From NCBI GenBank assembly GCA_947497455.1, contig CANMGU010000001.1:1178001-1242000 (forward strand): DNA of 64,000 nucleotides, given 5' to 3'. Position 1 is the first letter of the stretch; each line of letters opens with the position of its first letter. The position numbers and the translations under genes were made by a program. Under the pieces are notes generated by a model that did not search any database, had not been told where the DNA came from, and saw only the letters and a program-made list of their open reading frames with translations. The DNA comes from an uncultured Sphingomonadaceae bacterium (GTDB lineage: Bacteria > Pseudomonadota > Alphaproteobacteria > Sphingomonadales > Sphingomonadaceae). Shown one piece after another: positions 16,681 to 25,115 of the stretch.

Positions 16681-18339
16681 CTAAATCCGATTTACCGCAC
16701 TGAGCAGGGCTTCAACCGAGGCTCTGGCGACATCGCTATTGATGCCGACACCGTAGAATTCGCGGCCATCACCGGTCTTGCATTCGACATAGGCCGCCGC
16801 CTGCGCGTCTTTGCCCGAACCGAGGGCATGTTCCTGATAGTCCATGATTTCCAGCGTGATACCAAGAGAAGAGGCGAGGGCGTCGACAACGCTTGATATC
16901 AGGCCATTGCCGCGGCCACTGACGGACGTTCCTCCGTCGGGCCCTTTGACCTTACCAACAAATATGCGTTCGCCTCCGGTCTGACTTTCCTGATAGTCGA
17001 TCAGACTGTATTTGCCGCCACCATCGAGATGATAGCGTTTCTGGAACGCACCCCAGATGTCTTCGGCAGACAGTTCTCGGCTTGTTTCATCTGCAAGCTC
17101 CTGCACTGTGCGGCTGAAATTGGCCTGCAGACGCTTGGGCAGTTTTAGCCCGTAATCCTGCTCCAATATCCAGGCGATACCACCCTTGCCGGATTGGCTG
17201 TTGACCCGGATAACCGCTTCATAGTCGCGGCCAATGTCGCGCGGGTCGATCGGCAGATAAGGCACGTTCCAAAGCTCGTCATTGCGCTGCTCCTGCGCGG
17301 CAAATCCTTTTTTGATCGCGTCCTGATGGGAACCGGAAAAGGCGGTGAAGACCAGTTCTCCGGCATAGGGGTGGCGTTCCGGAACCGGCAGTTGATTACA
17401 ATATTCCACGGTGTTGACGATTTCATCCATGTTGGAAAAATCAAGCTTTGGGTCAACGCCCTGCGTGTACATATTGAGGCCCAGTGTCACCAGATCAACA
17501 TTACCCGTGCGCTCGCCATTGCCGAACAAACAGCCCTCAACACGGTCCGCACCGGCCATCAGGCCCAGCTCCGATGCCGCAATACCCGAGCCACGATCAT
17601 TATGCGTGTGCAGGCTGATTACGACATGATCACGCTTGCTGATATGTTTGCACATCCATTCTACTTGATCGGCGTAGATATTGGGCGTCGAGGCCTCAAC
17701 TGTTGCTGGCAGGTTAAGGATTAGCGGTTTCTCTGCGGTTGGCTCGATAATCTCCATGACCGTTTCACAGACTTCCAGGCTGAATTCGATTTCTGCGGTC
17801 GAGAAAGTTTCAGGAGAATATTCAAAATGCCAGTCGGTATCTGGATATTTCTCTGCCTGTTCGCGCAGGATTGTTGCGCCTTCCTTGGCAATGTCCTTTA
17901 CACCTTCCTTGCCCAGCTTGAAGACAACATCACGCCATGCGGGTGAAACCGCATTATAGAGATGGACAATGGCCTGTTTTGCGCCTTCCAGGCTAGCGAA
18001 GCTGGTTTCGATCAGGTCACGGCGGGACTGGGTCAGCACTTGCACCATCACGTCGTCCGGTATGCTACCAGACTTAACCAGGCCGCTGATGAAATCAAAG
18101 TCCGTCGCACCGGCGGATGGGAAGCCGACTTCAATTTCCTTGATCCCGATTTTGACGAGCAGATCAAAGAAACGCTGTTTCTTTTGCGCATCCATCGGAT
18201 CGATGAGTGCCTGATTGCCATCCCGCAGGTCGGTGGAGAGCCAGCGCGGAGCCTTTTCGATGACGCGAGACGGCCATTGGCGGTCGGGCAAATCAATCTG
18301 ACCAAAGGGGCGATATTTTTGAGATGGGATAGGATGCAT
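16681..18339 (-). CDS. leuA: 2-isopropylmalate synthase (LeuA type 2)
   Basis: LeuA makes 2-isopropylmalate from 2-oxoisovalerate and acetyl-CoA, the first committed step of leucine synthesis. The catalytic TIM barrel has STDLRDGNQALIDPM (metal Asp) and VISLHTHNDRGSGIAASE (metal His-x-His), followed by GNGERTGNVDL. The C-terminal allosteric domain includes the SVSGRGNGLISSVVDAL and SSLGITLEIMDYQEH blocks that bind leucine. At 552 residues it is the longer, actinobacterial-like LeuA class. I chose the ATG at 18339 (MHPIPSQKYRPF). A candidate attenuator lies 79 bases upstream. The C-terminal domain implies leucine feedback. Confidence 0.95.
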   Translation of the reverse strand: MHPIPSQKYRPFGQIDLPDRQWPSRVIEKAPRWLSTDLRDGNQALIDPMDAQKKQRFFDLLVKIGIKEIEVGFPSAGATDFDFISGLVKSGSIPDDVMVQVLTQSRRDLIETSFASLEGAKQAIVHLYNAVSPAWRDVVFKLGKEGVKDIAKEGATILREQAEKYPDTDWHFEYSPETFSTAEIEFSLEVCETVMEIIEPTAEKPLILNLPATVEASTPNIYADQVEWMCKHISKRDHVVISLHTHNDRGSGIAASELGLMAGADRVEGCLFGNGERTGNVDLVTLGLNMYTQGVDPKLDFSNMDEIVNTVEYCNQLPVPERHPYAGELVFTAFSGSHQDAIKKGFAAQEQRNDELWNVPYLPIDPRDIGRDYEAVIRVNSQSGKGGIAWILEQDYGLKLPKRLQANFSRTVQELADETSRELSAEDIWGAFQKRYHLDGGGKYSLIDYQESQTGGERIFVGKVKGPDGGTSVSGRGNGLISSVVDALASSLGITLEIMDYQEHALGSGKDAQAAAYVECKTGDGREFYGVGINSDVARASVEALLSAVNRI

Positions 18340-18409
18340 GATCGATACTCTTATGCTGCAAGCGATTTCACGCAAGGCGGAAATTGCTAGTTAATTTCAA
18401 TTTTCTGGA

Positions 18410-18467
18410 AAAATAATCCCTTAGGCGGGGCCACCGCATCAAGCAGCAGCTCAGCTACGCCTAAGGG
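18410..18467 (-). terminator. Candidate leuA attenuator terminator
   Basis: On the minus strand CCCTTAGGCG (18467-18458) is perfectly complementary to CGCCTAAGGG (18427-18418), a 10-bp stem with a 30-base loop, immediately followed by ATTATTTTT. It lies in the leuA leader, 79 bases before the start codon, where no gene ends, so it is better explained as a leader attenuator than as an operon terminator. A competing pairing AGCTAC/GTAGCT (near 18483 and 18455) could prevent it. Confidence 0.55.
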
Positions 18468-18508
18468 CGCATAAGTCGGTGTAGCTCTAGGTTTGAGGCA
18501 CATCTCAT
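18461..18508 (-). CDS. Possible leuA leader peptide
   Basis: A 15-codon reading frame (MRCASNLELHRLMRP) ends in TAG inside the 5' arm of the candidate terminator and has three Leu codons, two of them the rare CTA. An in-frame ATG at 18520 would add four residues and has AAGAG just before it. A second, longer frame from the ATG at 18503 runs through the hairpin to a stop near 18387 and contains Leu-Leu-Leu (CTG CTG CTT) in the loop. I cannot decide which, if either, is translated. Confidence 0.3.
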   Translation of the reverse strand: MRCASNLELHRLMRP

Positions 18509-18570
18509 GCGGATATTCATATCTCTTGCGGTGCAAAAATCAACCATGCTGGCGAATTTATTTTGCCGGG

Positions 18571-18589
18571 AGTGAAACCTTTTCACTCG
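18571..18589. promoter_or_regulatory. Perfect inverted repeat between leuA and the YHS gene
   Basis: GAGTGAAA and TTTCACTC form perfect 8-base arms around a 3-base centre (18571-18589). It lies between the divergent leuA leader and the first YHS-domain gene, about 90 bases before the latter. It could be an operator for a dimeric regulator or a small mRNA hairpin. The remainder of the 340-base gap between leuA and the YHS gene shows only AT-rich sequence (18610-18679). Confidence 0.35.
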
Positions 18590-18679
18590 ACCTCGCGAAA
18601 CCATCAACGAGCATGACGGCTCAACGAAATTATTTTTACCCTCAATCACAAGAACTTAAATCTTACCAAGGAACAAAAA

Positions 18680-19165
18680 ATGAAAAATCTTATTATGCCA
18701 TTGGCGCTCGCACTAGCTGCGACCACCGGAACTTTCGCCCTTCCTATTGACGCGGCCATTGCTGGCCCGACTTATACAGGTGTTAAGGGTGGTAACACAG
18801 CAGTCGGTGGTTATGACGTCACGTCTTACTTCACCGGAAGCGGCGTCCCTGTCAAAGGCAGCAAGGCACATAAAGTGAAATATAAGGGCGCTGACTATTA
18901 TTTCAGTACCGCCGCTAACGCCAAAAAATTCAAGGAAAAGCCGGCGCAATTTGCTCCGCAATATGGTGGTCACTGTGCATGGGCAATGTCACGCGGCTCG
19001 CTCGCTCCCGGTGATCCACTGGTCTACAAAGTGGTTGGCGGCAAGCTTTATCTCAACGTCAATAAACAGGTTCAGAAAACCTGGCTGACCGACGTCGCTG
19101 GCTTCATCAAAAAGGCCGACATTAACTGGCCAAAATTCCCGGACACCGCCAAATTCGGCGGTTAA
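18680..19165 (+). CDS. Exported YHS-domain protein
   Basis: A 161-residue periplasmic protein: signal peptide to about residue 29 (ALPIDAAIAGP), then a YHS domain with VGGYDVTSYFTGSGVP, YYFSTAANAKKFKEKP and FAPQYGGHCAWAMSRG. YHS domains are linked to metal handling, often near copper or heavy-metal pumps; the single Cys and His of GGHC are candidate ligands. AAGGAAC precedes the ATG. It is the first of three consecutive exported genes, the third being its paralogue (about half the residues identical by eye over the domain). Confidence 0.88.
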   Translation: MKNLIMPLALALAATTGTFALPIDAAIAGPTYTGVKGGNTAVGGYDVTSYFTGSGVPVKGSKAHKVKYKGADYYFSTAANAKKFKEKPAQFAPQYGGHCAWAMSRGSLAPGDPLVYKVVGGKLYLNVNKQVQKTWLTDVAGFIKKADINWPKFPDTAKFGG

Positions 19166-19225
19166 TCCGGCCCCCTATTCGTCACGTAGCTTTCTAACCT
19201 AAACTTAAACTCAAAGGAAAATACC

Positions 19226-19516
19226 ATGAACAATACCCGTAAACTGTCCGCAATGCTCGCTGTTATGGGTGGTCTGTCCCTAGCAGCACCATCGGCCGCA
19301 CTGGCCACCTGTACCGCAGCACCGGCGACCCAATCAGCCTGTGGCGCCTGTGCAGCGGCGGCCTGTGCTGCAGCCTGTGGCGCTTGTGCAGCCGCGGCAT
19401 GCGGAGCCTGCGCTGCCGCCCCAGCCTGCGCTGCCGCCTGTGCGGCTGATGCCGGAGCCTGTGCTGCCGAGCCAGCCGCTTGTGGTGCCTGTGCCGCCGC
19501 CTGTGCGCCTCAATAA
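19226..19516 (+). CDS. Exported Ala/Cys-rich low-complexity peptide
   Basis: A 96-residue protein with a signal peptide (MNNTRKLSAMLAVMGGLSLA...ALA, cut near residue 27) and a mature part of about 69 residues that is almost only Ala, Cys, Gly and Pro. Fourteen cysteines are spaced as repeated C-G-A-C pairs and C-A3/4-C steps. AAAGGAAAA precedes the ATG. The pattern recalls metal-binding or disulfide-rich peptides, but I know no family it matches. Codons vary between repeats (TGT and TGC, GCC, GCA and GCG), which argues for selection on the protein rather than recent DNA duplication. Its place between two YHS proteins suggests a metal-related envelope role; that is inference. Confidence 0.75.
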   Translation: MNNTRKLSAMLAVMGGLSLAAPSAALATCTAAPATQSACGACAAAACAAACGACAAAACGACAAAPACAAACAADAGACAAEPAACGACAAACAPQ

Positions 19517-19525
19517 TGAATAGTG

Positions 19526-19570
19526 GTTTGAGGGGGTTAGCTTGTGCTAAAGCAGCGTGCCCTCTCAAAC
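19526..19570 (+). other. Stem-loop between Cys-rich and second YHS gene
   Basis: GTTTGAGGGGG (19526-19536) pairs with CCCTCTCAAAC (19560-19570) with one mismatch, enclosing a small TTAGC/GCTAA hairpin. It sits between the Cys-rich gene and the YHS lipoprotein gene and lacks a T-run, so it more likely stabilises or partly attenuates the transcript than ends it. Confidence 0.45.
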
Positions 19571-19592
19571 AAATTTCTCGAAGGACTTACCA

Positions 19593-20132
19593 ATGAATAA
19601 AACATTTCTTGCAGCCATCATGATGGCGACTTTGCCCATCGCATGTTCTGCCCCATCGTCGGATACAGCAGAAACAACCGAAACCGTTGAAGCTGCTGTT
19701 GCTGAAGTCAGTGATGCGGTTCAGGTCCCGGTGTTCACTGGTCCTGCTGGATCGGAAAATGTCGCAGTGAGCGGCTATGACACGGTCAGCTATTTTGAAG
19801 GCGACGGTGTGCCTGTTGAAGGTAGCGATGAACATCGCGTCAAATATAATGGTGTTGAATATCATTTTGCCACTGCCGAAAACGCAGCGAAATTTCAGGC
19901 GGAACCCGCCAAATTTGCTCCACAATATGGTGGGCACTGCGCTTGGGCTGCTTCACGCGGAAAGCTCGCATCGGGTGATCCAACGCTGTACGCGATTGTC
20001 GATGGCAAGCTCTATCTGAACTTCAACCAGCAAGTTCAGGATACCTGGAATGAAGATATCCCCGGCTTTATTGAAAAGGCTGACACGGAATTTCCCAAAA
20101 TTCCAGCGGATGCGCGTTACGACGACGCTTAA
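19593..20132 (+). CDS. YHS-domain protein, probable lipoprotein
   Basis: A 179-residue protein. Its N-terminus MNKTFLAAIMMATLPIACSAP looks like a lipoprotein signal, though Pro at -3 is unusual. An acidic linker (about 20-45, rich in Thr, Glu and Val) leads to a YHS domain with VSGYDTVSYFEGDGVP, YHFATAENAAKFQAEP and FAPQYGGHCAWAASRG. The ATG at 19593 gives this signal; an in-frame ATG 36 bases upstream lies in the stem-loop. It is the membrane-tethered paralogue of the first gene in the cluster. A strong terminator follows. Confidence 0.85.
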   Translation: MNKTFLAAIMMATLPIACSAPSSDTAETTETVEAAVAEVSDAVQVPVFTGPAGSENVAVSGYDTVSYFEGDGVPVEGSDEHRVKYNGVEYHFATAENAAKFQAEPAKFAPQYGGHCAWAASRGKLASGDPTLYAIVDGKLYLNFNQQVQDTWNEDIPGFIEKADTEFPKIPADARYDDA

Positions 20133-20153
20133 ACGTTAATCCAATGATCATAC

Positions 20154-20186
20154 AAGGCGGCGAAGCAGGTCTTCGCCGCCTTTTTT
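20154..20186 (+). terminator. Intrinsic terminator of the YHS cluster
   Basis: AAGGCGGCGAAG (20154-20165) and CTTCGCCGCCTT (20171-20182) form a perfect 12-bp stem with a 5-base loop, followed by six T. It closes the YHS/Cys-rich/YHS run. Confidence 0.93.
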
Positions 20187-20265
20187 GTTTGAACTGTCGA
20201 TGTGCTGGTAAATAATTAACGAAGTTGCACTAGCTTCCCCCTTCATCGTCGTTGGGGAGCGATAC

Positions 20266-20664
20266 ATGTTTCGACTGGTATATCTGAGTACGCCTAAACC
20301 AGAAGTGGGTAGGCCAGAAATTGAGCAGATACTCGCATCCTCGCGCAAGAATAATGGCCATAACGATATTACTGGTTTGTTGATTCAAGACAAAAAACGC
20401 TTCCTGCAGTATCTGGAAGGCGATCAGAGCGCGGTGGAAGATACGTTTAATCGGATCGCATCAGATCCGCGCCACACTGCGGTAATTCTGTTGAAAAGCG
20501 GTTTTGTTAGGCGCAGGCAGTTTCCCGAATGGGCCATGGCATCAAAAAATGCCGAACGCAGCAATAGCCTGACAGCGGCCGTTAGCGAAATGACGGCAGC
20601 TTGCGACAAGGATGTTGCCGACGAACTGCTGAGCTTTGCGGCAGCAAGAGACCACGCCGCCTAA
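20266..20664 (+). CDS. BLUF-domain blue-light sensor
   Basis: A 132-residue single-domain BLUF protein that binds FAD and senses blue light. The key residues are in place: Y6 (RLVYLS), N30 (SRKNNGHNDITG), Q48 (RFLQYLEG) and W89 (FPEWAMA), plus the RIASDPRH segment. There is no output domain; a helical C-terminus of about 35 residues (AAVSEMTAACDKDVADELL) may bind a partner. It stands alone between the YHS cluster and convergent ilvC. No partner is identifiable nearby. Confidence 0.9.
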   Translation: MFRLVYLSTPKPEVGRPEIEQILASSRKNNGHNDITGLLIQDKKRFLQYLEGDQSAVEDTFNRIASDPRHTAVILLKSGFVRRRQFPEWAMASKNAERSNSLTAAVSEMTAACDKDVADELLSFAAARDHAA

Positions 20665-20713
20665 CCAATAAAATGTCTAAGGCGGACGTGGTTACTTAAG
20701 CGCTTGCTAGAGA

Positions 20714-21742
<1,029 letters not shown>

Positions 21743-21777
21743 TTATATTCAGATAATTAGAGCTAGTAATAGAGTTT

Positions 21778-22293
21778 TCATGCTGCATCTGGTCCGCGGC
21801 CGATGGCAACAACACCAGTGCGACCGACTTCAACCAGGCCGACTTCCCGCATCAGGCCGACAAATGTCTGGATTTTGTCGGGTGCACCGGTAATTTCGAA
21901 TACAAAGCTCTCGGTTGTCGCATCGACCACGCGTGCACGATAGACATCAGCAAGGCGCATCGCTTCGATCCGATTATCGCCTTTGCCAGCAACTTTGACC
22001 AAAGCCAGTTCGCGTTGCACATGGGGACCAGCTTCAGTGAGGTCGCGGACACTGTGCACCGGAACCAGGCGATCTAGCTGGGCGATGATCTGCTCAATCA
22101 CGTGCGGCGGGCCATTGGTGGCAATGGTAATCCGACTAATCGCGTGATCGGCGCTGATGTCGGCTACAGTCAGGCTTTCAATATTATAACCGCGTGCGGT
22201 AAACATTCCAGCGATGCGCGCCAATATGCCGGCTTCATTGTCAACCAATACGGCCAGGACATGCCGTTCGACCTGTTCTTCCTTGATATGCAT
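21778..22293 (-). CDS. ilvN: Acetolactate synthase small (regulatory) subunit
   Basis: The 171-residue regulatory subunit has an N-terminal ACT domain (HVLAVLVDNEAGILARIAGMF, GYNIESLTV) that binds valine, and a C-terminal domain (RELALVKV...FEITG). Its start overlaps the ilvB stop by one base (TAATG), ensuring balanced synthesis with the large subunit. The symbol ilvH is an equally valid name for this family. Confidence 0.95.
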   Translation of the reverse strand: MHIKEEQVERHVLAVLVDNEAGILARIAGMFTARGYNIESLTVADISADHAISRITIATNGPPHVIEQIIAQLDRLVPVHSVRDLTEAGPHVQRELALVKVAGKGDNRIEAMRLADVYRARVVDATTESFVFEITGAPDKIQTFVGLMREVGLVEVGRTGVVAIGRGPDAA

Positions 22294-24050
22294 TACACAA
22301 GCGCCTTTGCGTTATCGTCCATCGTGCCTTTGACATCTTCCGGTGCCAACAGCATCTCGGTATGGGCCGCTCCTGATGGAATCATAGGGAAACAATTGGC
22401 CAGTTTCGCGACGCGGCAATCGACCAGAACAGGTCCATCGGTTTCGATCATTTTTTTGATACCCGCTTCCAAATCAGCAGGATCTTCGATCAAGATGCCG
22501 GTCCAGCCATAGCTTTCGGCCAACTTGATAAAGTCTGGCAAACTATCGCTATAACTATTAGAATACCGGCTTTCATAGGTCAGTTCCTGCCACTGCCGGA
22601 CCATGCCCATATATTCGTTGTTGAGGATGAAAATCTTAACCGGCAAGCGATATTGGCTGGCTGTACCCAGTTCCTGAATGTTCATCTGGATCGAGGCTTC
22701 ACCGGCAATGTCGATGACCAGCGCATCGGGGTCACCCAGCTGGGCACCAATAGCGGCAGGCAGGCCGTAGCCCATCGTGCCGAGCCCACCACTGGTCAGC
22801 CATTTGTTGGGTTTTTCAAAATCAAAATGCTGCGCTGCCCACATCTGATGCTGGCCGACTTCGGTAGTGATGATCGGACTCTGCTCATGCGTAGCTTCCC
22901 ACAGCTTGCGGATAGCCTCTTGCGGCATGATTTCGGTCTTGCTCTCGGGATAGGCGAGGCAATTGGTTGCTCGCCAACCTTTGATTCGAGCCCACCATTC
23001 TTCATAATCAGGCGTCGTGAACTTCCGGCCTTTCAGTACCGCAAGCAATTGTTCCATGACTCGTCCCACATCGCCGATAATCGGTAGATCGACACGAATG
23101 GTTTTGTTGACAGAGGACCGGTCGATATCGACGTGGATTTTCTGGCTATTGGGCGAGAAAGCGTCGATCCGGCCTGTAATCCGGTCATCAAAGCGAGCCC
23201 CTAGGCAAACCACCAGATCGGCACGGTTCATGGCCATATTGGCTTCATAAGTGCCATGCATACCCAGCATCCCGAGCCATTGTTTCGAAGATGCAGGAAA
23301 GGCGCCTAGGCCCATCAGCGTTGATGTAACAGGCGCACCCATGAGCGCTGCCAATTCACACAATATGGTGCTGGCCTTAGGTCCACTGTTGATAATCCCG
23401 CCACCGGTATAAAGTACCGGAGCATTGGCATTCATGATCATCTCAGCCGCTTCGTTAATGGCCTTGAAATCGCCGTCAATCTGAGGCTGATAGCGCGTGT
23501 TCTTCAGGTTGTTATGGGAGCTGAATTCAGCTTCGGCAACCTGCACGTTTTTCGGAATATCAACAACCACGGGGCCAGGACGGCCCTGAGTGGCAATATG
23601 GAAAGCCTCAGTCAGCACGCCAGCCAGGTCGGAAGGGGTTTTTACGAGATAGTTATGCTTGGTGCAGTGCCGGGTAATACCTACCGTATCTGCTTCCTGA
23701 AAGGCATCAGAACCGATCAGATTGGTCGCAACCTGTCCGGTGATCACAACCATCGGAATCGAGTCCATAAGCGCATCGGTGATGCCGGTCACTGCATTGG
23801 TGGCACCTGGTCCGGACGTGACCAGAACTACGCCGGGCTTGCCGGTTGATCGGGCATAACCTTCGGCCGCATGAGTCGCTGCCTGCTCGTGCCGAACAAG
23901 AATATGTTTTATCTTCGGATGATCATATAGCGCATCATAAATTGGCAGTACCGCGCCGCCCGGATAACCAAATACGGTATCTACACCCAGATCAAGCAGG
24001 GTCTGAACCAATATTTCTGCACCGCTTTTTTCGGCCACTTTGCGCTCCAT
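22293..24050 (-). CDS. ilvB: Acetolactate synthase large (catalytic) subunit
   Basis: A 585-residue ThDP enzyme that condenses pyruvate with pyruvate or 2-oxobutyrate. The catalytic Glu is in VRHEQAATHAAEGYAR, the FAD region includes the GVVLVTSGPGATNAVTG and GITRHCTKHNYLV blocks, and the ThDP/Mg segment is VIDIAGEASIQMNIQEL...LNNEYMGMVRQWQ. The family's usual GD(G/A) at the Mg site reads GEA here, a conservative Asp-to-Glu change. It begins the ilvB-ilvN-ilvC run. The 132 bases upstream hold a TTGACA box at 24171-24176 but no convincing -10 box and no leader peptide. Confidence 0.96.
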   Translation of the reverse strand: MERKVAEKSGAEILVQTLLDLGVDTVFGYPGGAVLPIYDALYDHPKIKHILVRHEQAATHAAEGYARSTGKPGVVLVTSGPGATNAVTGITDALMDSIPMVVITGQVATNLIGSDAFQEADTVGITRHCTKHNYLVKTPSDLAGVLTEAFHIATQGRPGPVVVDIPKNVQVAEAEFSSHNNLKNTRYQPQIDGDFKAINEAAEMIMNANAPVLYTGGGIINSGPKASTILCELAALMGAPVTSTLMGLGAFPASSKQWLGMLGMHGTYEANMAMNRADLVVCLGARFDDRITGRIDAFSPNSQKIHVDIDRSSVNKTIRVDLPIIGDVGRVMEQLLAVLKGRKFTTPDYEEWWARIKGWRATNCLAYPESKTEIMPQEAIRKLWEATHEQSPIITTEVGQHQMWAAQHFDFEKPNKWLTSGGLGTMGYGLPAAIGAQLGDPDALVIDIAGEASIQMNIQELGTASQYRLPVKIFILNNEYMGMVRQWQELTYESRYSNSYSDSLPDFIKLAESYGWTGILIEDPADLEAGIKKMIETDGPVLVDCRVAKLANCFPMIPSGAAHTEMLLAPEDVKGTMDDNAKALV

Positions 24051-24182
24051 AGTTACTGTTTAACCCGCGATCGGCGGGCGTTTGATAGGCGATGCTGCAC
24101 CGCAACGCAACGTGTAAGAAAGCAGGCGGTGACGGCTCGAATGGGGCGCGCTACCTATTTATATATATTATGTCAAGGACAA

Positions 24183-25115
24183 TTATTGTAATAATCTAAC
24201 AATATAATCCAGATTATCATTATTTATAATCTCTTCATAGCGTGGCCATTCGGCGGGACACTGATTGCGAAACCAGGTAAACTGACGCTTGGCATATTGC
24301 CGGGTTGCCGCCATCGCCATCGCCTTTGCGTCGTCGAGACTGATCTCGTGCTGTATCCATGCGGCGATTTCAGGGACACCGATTGCACGCATCACCGGGC
24401 AATCCGCTGGCAGATCCCTTTTTAGCAAATTTGCAACTTCTGCTTCGCCGCCGTCCTCCAGCATGACCCCAAACCGGCGGTCACAACGCTCATAGAGCCA
24501 TTCACGCGGCGGCAAGAGCACCAGAGGGTGCAGGGCAATGTCATCGCCAATCCCACCAGCCATATGGGCATGCCAATGATCCATAGGTTTGCCAGATGAG
24601 CGAACCACTTCAAGTGCACGCATAATCCGGCTCGAATCTTTCTGGTTTAATCGGTCCGCTGATGTCGGATCTTCTTTCAGGAGTGCTGTATAGGCTTCGT
24701 CTACCGTTAAAGCCCGAACCTCCGTCCGAATGGAAGGATCAATCTCGGGTATAGGCGCGATCCCGTCGAACAGGGTCCGCACATATAGGCCCGTTCCACC
24801 AACCAATATGGGCAATATGTCGCGCTCATGGGCCTCGGCTATTTCCGCTTTTGCATCTGCGGCCCATCGGGCGGCGGAACAGGCCTCTGCGCCATCAATA
24901 TAGCCGTATAGCCGGTGCGATACTCCGTCCATCTCTTCTGCACTGGGCCGCGCGCTAAGGATTTGGAGGTCGCTATAGACTTGCGCGCTATCTGCGTTGA
25001 TGACTACGGAGGGTTGCTTTTTGGCCAAGTCCAATGCCAAGGCGGATTTACCGCTGGCGGTCGGACCGACGATCAAAGCGACGTCTTTTTTGTCTCTTGG
25101 AGAATATATGCTCAT
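24183..25115 (-). CDS. miaA: tRNA dimethylallyltransferase
   Basis: MiaA adds a dimethylallyl group to N6 of A37 in tRNAs that read UNN codons. The P-loop LIVGPTASGKSALALDLAK, VINADSAQVYSDL and LVGGTGLYVRTLFDG blocks are intact; the C-terminal QYAKRQFTWFRNQ is the tRNA-binding end. I chose the ATG at 25115; a GTG two codons earlier is possible. Neither has a good ribosome binding site. The 5' end overlaps the 5' end of divergent serB by 8 bases. Confidence 0.95.
   Translation of the reverse strand: MSIYSPRDKKDVALIVGPTASGKSALALDLAKKQPSVVINADSAQVYSDLQILSARPSAEEMDGVSHRLYGYIDGAEACSAARWAADAKAEIAEAHERDILPILVGGTGLYVRTLFDGIAPIPEIDPSIRTEVRALTVDEAYTALLKEDPTSADRLNQKDSSRIMRALEVVRSSGKPMDHWHAHMAGGIGDDIALHPLVLLPPREWLYERCDRRFGVMLEDGGEAEVANLLKRDLPADCPVMRAIGVPEIAAWIQHEISLDDAKAMAMAATRQYAKRQFTWFRNQCPAEWPRYEEIINNDNLDYIVRLLQ

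Noticed and set aside
19310..19516. GC-rich repeated units that might be a short CRISPR-like or minisatellite array
   Set aside because: Units are of irregular length, there are no unique spacers, and all are explained by the Cys/Ala reading frame.
24148..24176. TTGACA before ilvB as a sigma-70 promoter
   Set aside because: The -35 box is perfect, but no acceptable -10 hexamer lies 16-18 bases downstream, and the AT-rich stretch is at the wrong spacing.
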